Of a DNA stretch of 64,000 nucleotides, positions 62,219 through 64,000 are shown in pieces. The stretch comes from Candidatus Gastranaerophilales bacterium (GTDB taxonomy: Bacteria > Cyanobacteriota > Vampirovibrionia > Gastranaerophilales > Gastranaerophilaceae), in assembly GCA_944323875.1 (NCBI GenBank), contig CALUUH010000003.1:101336-165335 (forward strand). Reading direction: 5' to 3'. Each line of letters starts with the position of its first letter. Position 1 is the stretch's first letter. The position numbers were made by a program, and so were the translations under genes. The notes below the pieces were generated by a model. It did no database searches. It saw only the letters and a program-made list of their open reading frames with translations, and was not told the origin of the DNA.

Positions 62219-62443
62219 TTAATCCTCTGAAAATTTAAGCAATTTTTCTATATTTATATCAAGTACCTGAGCAAGCTCAAGAATTTTACCAAGTGACATA
62301 TTTTCGTTACCGCATTCAACACTGGCCAAATATGTTCTGCTTACATCAAGTTTTTCGGAAAGCTGCTCCTGGGTCAAGTCTTTTTTTATTCGTTCTATTT
62401 TTACATTTTTACCGAAACGCTTCAATAATTCTGTTTTATCCAT
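62219..62443 (-). CDS. Small XRE-family helix-turn-helix regulator
   Basis: The 74-residue protein is a single lambda-repressor-like domain (LLKRFGKNVKIERIKKDLTQEQLSEKLDVSRTYLASVECGNEN). A short tail follows. It faces the DGR-type prepilin gene and is the likely regulator of that promoter, mirroring the XRE-prepilin pair at 61489/61602. Confidence 0.88.
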   Translation of the reverse strand: MDKTELLKRFGKNVKIERIKKDLTQEQLSEKLDVSRTYLASVECGNENMSLGKILELAQVLDINIEKLLKFSED

Positions 62444-62463
62444 AGCAATAATTTTACAATTGT

Positions 62464-62492
62464 TGACTTATAACTTACATCATGCTATAACA
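62464..62492 (+). promoter_or_regulatory. Prepilin promoter with repeated ACTTATAAC sites
   Basis: TTGACT, 17-nt spacer and TATAAC. ACTTATAAC occurs at 62467-62475 and 62506-62514, flanking the -10. These are plausible binding sites for the divergent XRE protein. Confidence 0.6.
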
Positions 62493-62564
62493 TGCCAATA
62501 ATAAACTTATAACATTACAAAACAAGTGATAGATTGTTTTGTTGAATGCTGGAAAGGAGTAAAA

Positions 62565-63767
62565 ATGACACTCAAATTAGAATTAGAAAAAACAGAGTAC
62601 TTGAATGAGAGATGCGAAAAGGGTGAGGGATTAAATGACGTAACCTGTCACAAAGCCGCAGAGCCAGCCTCATGTAATGCCTTAGTGCCTCAGTGCCCTA
62701 GTGCCTTAGTAACTTCAAAAGCGGCCGCCTTTACCTTAGCTGAGGTCTTGATTACTCTGGCAGTAATTGGAATAGTCGCTGTTCTGACAATACCGAACCT
62801 AATGCAGAACAACAACCAGAAGGCATGGGATACAGCCGCTGATGTGTTCAACAAAAGATTAGAAGTAGCAGCACGTGTCATGAATACTCAAGAAACACTT
62901 GCGGGATATTCAACAACTAAAGACTTTGTTAATGAACTCAAAAAGCACATCAAAATAACAAGAATATGTGATAATGATGAACTAACAAAATGTTTCCCTG
63001 AAAAAGTATTCTGGGGCGCGGATCAGCAAGAAGTAAAAACAGCAGATATTAAAAACGCCAAAAACATGGGGCAAGATGACTGGGGAACAGAGGTTATCGG
63101 TGCACAATTTGCAAACGGTACTGATGCATTAATCGCTTATAACCCTAATTGTACCCAAGACCCGTATAATAATCAGATACAGGCATCTAATTGTATGGCG
63201 ATATTATATGATGTATCAGCAAAGAAAAATCCGAATAGCTACGGCAAAGACCTGAGAGCAAACGGCAATGTTCTTTCTTTGGGCGGCAACAGTTGTGCTT
63301 TTGAAGTTGCAGGGCTATGTTATATGACTCCGGCATTACCAACTCCGCTTACACGAGAACAATGTGAAGCGCAGAAGGATGATTTAGGTATTCAAGAATG
63401 CTATTACGACAACGACTATTGGGCAGGTGCGGTAGCACATTGCGGCGGAGTGCAGAACATGCCGACACCGGCACAACTTGCAGAAATCGCAACGGATCTA
63501 TACGGCGACCATGGATTTAGCTCCAGCGGCAGCGAATACATAGACGGCCTAACCATGGACAAAACAAAGCCATACGTATCAATCCTTGATGCTGTATATG
63601 GCGACTCAGTATCAGGTAGACTAAGCGGCGAATTTGCTATTTGGTCAGGGCAGGAGTCTGGCGGCTACGGCGCCTATGTACGTGGGTTCGGCTCTGACAG
63701 CACGACCGCGGGCGACAACAGCTCCCGCTACGGCAACTCCGACCTGGCGGTTTGTATAGCCAACTAA
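62565..63767 (+). CDS. Prepilin-like protein with hypervariable lectin-type C-terminus (DGR target candidate)
   Basis: The start is ATG 62565 after AAGGAG (400 residues). A leader of ~53 residues precedes AAF|TLAEVLITLAVIGIVAVLTIP. The leader is homologous to that of the prepilin at 12607. The middle domain is Cys-containing. From ~295 the C-terminus has a DUF1566/C-type-lectin-like arrangement (CGGVQNMPTPAQLAEIA, then GEFAIWSGQES...). It ends in a Gly/Ser/Asp-rich variable-looking tail closing with CIAN. The last 35 codons differ sharply in composition. The fold is like that of proteins diversified by DGRs (Mtd, TvpA). Surface display on a pilus for ligand binding is inferred. Confidence 0.85.
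   Translation: MTLKLELEKTEYLNERCEKGEGLNDVTCHKAAEPASCNALVPQCPSALVTSKAAAFTLAEVLITLAVIGIVAVLTIPNLMQNNNQKAWDTAADVFNKRLEVAARVMNTQETLAGYSTTKDFVNELKKHIKITRICDNDELTKCFPEKVFWGADQQEVKTADIKNAKNMGQDDWGTEVIGAQFANGTDALIAYNPNCTQDPYNNQIQASNCMAILYDVSAKKNPNSYGKDLRANGNVLSLGGNSCAFEVAGLCYMTPALPTPLTREQCEAQKDDLGIQECYYDNDYWAGAVAHCGGVQNMPTPAQLAEIATDLYGDHGFSSSGSEYIDGLTMDKTKPYVSILDAVYGDSVSGRLSGEFAIWSGQESGGYGAYVRGFGSDSTTAGDNSSRYGNSDLAVCIAN
62679..62710. repeat. Four 8-bp degenerate tandem repeats inside a prepilin leader
   Basis: GCCTTAGT, GCCTCAGT, GCCCTAGT, GCCTTAGT. They encode the A-L-V-P-Q-C-P-S-A-L-V part of the leader, at the same place as the array at 12472. Confidence 0.8.
63660..63764 (+). other. Candidate DGR variable region
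   Basis: In the last 35 codons, 23 end in C (GGC, TAC, GAC, AGC, TCC, CGC, AAC and others) and the DNA becomes GC-rich, unlike the rest of the gene. DGR mutagenesis replaces adenines of template AAC/AAT codons, leaving NNC codons like these. The stretch CTGGCGGTTTGTATAGCC at the end could be the initiation-of-homology segment. No template repeat is visible in the window. Confidence 0.55.
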
Positions 63768-63786
63768 GGACTTTGTCCTTAGTTGG
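63760..63786 (+). repeat. 12-bp inverted repeat with 3-nt loop after the variable region
   Basis: CCAACTAAGGAC and GTCCTTAGTTGG pair perfectly around TTT. The stop codon lies in the left arm. Its position matches the hairpin/cruciform known to aid DGR retrohoming downstream of VR. No T run follows, so a terminator is less likely. Confidence 0.65.
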
Positions 63787-63806
63787 ACGTGTTACAAAAT
63801 TGTGAA

Positions 63807-63818
63807 CTGTTAACAGTA
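63807..63818. repeat. ACTGTTAACAGT palindrome with flanking direct repeats
   Basis: A 12-bp perfect palindrome lies between two GTGAACTGTT copies (63802-63811, 63823-63832). No gene was seen from 63768 to the window end. Confidence 0.4.
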
Positions 63819-63861
63819 AACAGTGAACTGTTGTATCAAAAGGCACTAAGGAGTTAATTAA

Positions 63862-63901
63862 GACGATAGGACGTTAAGACTTTAAGACGTTAAGTGCGTT
63901 A
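63862..63901. repeat. Third 8-bp degenerate tandem repeat array
   Basis: GACGATAG, GACGTTAA, GACTTTAA, GACGTTAA, GTGCGTTA lie ~95 nt after the prepilin stop, here non-coding. The unit length equals that of the arrays in the two prepilin leaders. Confidence 0.65.
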
Positions 63902-64000
63902 CTAGAATAAGGCAATTTGGAACTTTTCTCACGTTGCATTTTTTGTCCCGTCATCCCTGTAAAAGTTAGATAAATCGTTGACAAAAATCAAGAGTTAATG

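Noticed and set aside
63637..63846. 69-codon minus-strand frame
   Set aside because: It is antisense to the variable region and hairpin. Its Cys/Arg-rich product only mirrors the GC-rich DNA.

Overview
The window looks like chromosomal DNA from an AT-rich, gut-type non-photosynthetic relative of cyanobacteria (Melainabacteria/Vampirovibrionia, probably Gastranaerophilales). This is inferred, not proven. It rests on a Ycf23/DUF561 protein, a family otherwise known from cyanobacteria and plastids. It also rests on several prepilins with the FTLAEVLIT-type processing site, and on small proteins carrying an N-terminal IxFTG-like motif. The cell appears diderm: an MlaE-type permease, a C-terminal beta-signal protein and a periplasmic HtrA are present. 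No rRNA, CRISPR array, transposase or complete prophage was seen.

Layout. 1-9 kb: a membrane protein, uvrB, a TadZ/CpaE-like ATPase paired with a CpaF-like protein that lacks ATPase motifs, and large lineage-specific membrane proteins. 9-19 kb: a higBA toxin-antitoxin pair, the RseP protease, a prepilin with an unusually long leader, an AbrB-like double hairpin, speE, hinT, a HEAT-queC-DUF366-SPOR operon, surE, and a repeat-rich stretch at 18.3-18.8 kb. 19-30 kb: serine dehydratase sdaAB/sdaAA, coaX, a murT-pdxJ-Cys-rich-rex operon, a YtxH/DUF948 envelope-stress-like operon, an M49-like metallopeptidase, rlmH and mscS. 30-41 kb: two overlapping lineage-specific membrane genes, purS-purQ-purL (purL short at its C-terminus), a CoA-dehydratase activase, dnaE and two WYL regulators. 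41-53 kb: anmK, nnrD, trmL, a CDP-alcohol phosphatidyltransferase, a sugar oxidoreductase, two glycosyltransferases, PBP4-type dacB, a nitrilase, a DUF374 acyltransferase and folC. 53-61 kb: ycf23, a short HtrA, ilvE, mlaE, small orphan genes, tRNA-Leu(UAG) and the rplS-rbgA-rnhB operon.

61-64 kb is the most interesting part. Two prepilin genes each face a small XRE-type regulator across an AT-rich divergent promoter. The second prepilin ends in a DUF1566/C-type-lectin-like domain. Its last 35 codons switch to a GC-rich run in which 23 codons end in C. A 12-bp perfect inverted repeat with a 3-nt loop follows directly and spans the stop codon. Together these look like the variable region and downstream hairpin of a diversity-generating retroelement (DGR). 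The reverse transcriptase and template repeat would then lie outside the window. The leaders of two prepilins share a DNA-level block that includes arrays of degenerate 8-bp tandem repeats. Because 8 is not a multiple of 3, slippage there would switch the reading frame.

Other recurring themes are candidate leaderless transcripts (a -10 box 6-7 nt before the ATG and no Shine-Dalgarno), an ATACTTTATATATA promoter-like motif before tiny genes, and inverted repeats that cover ribosome binding sites.
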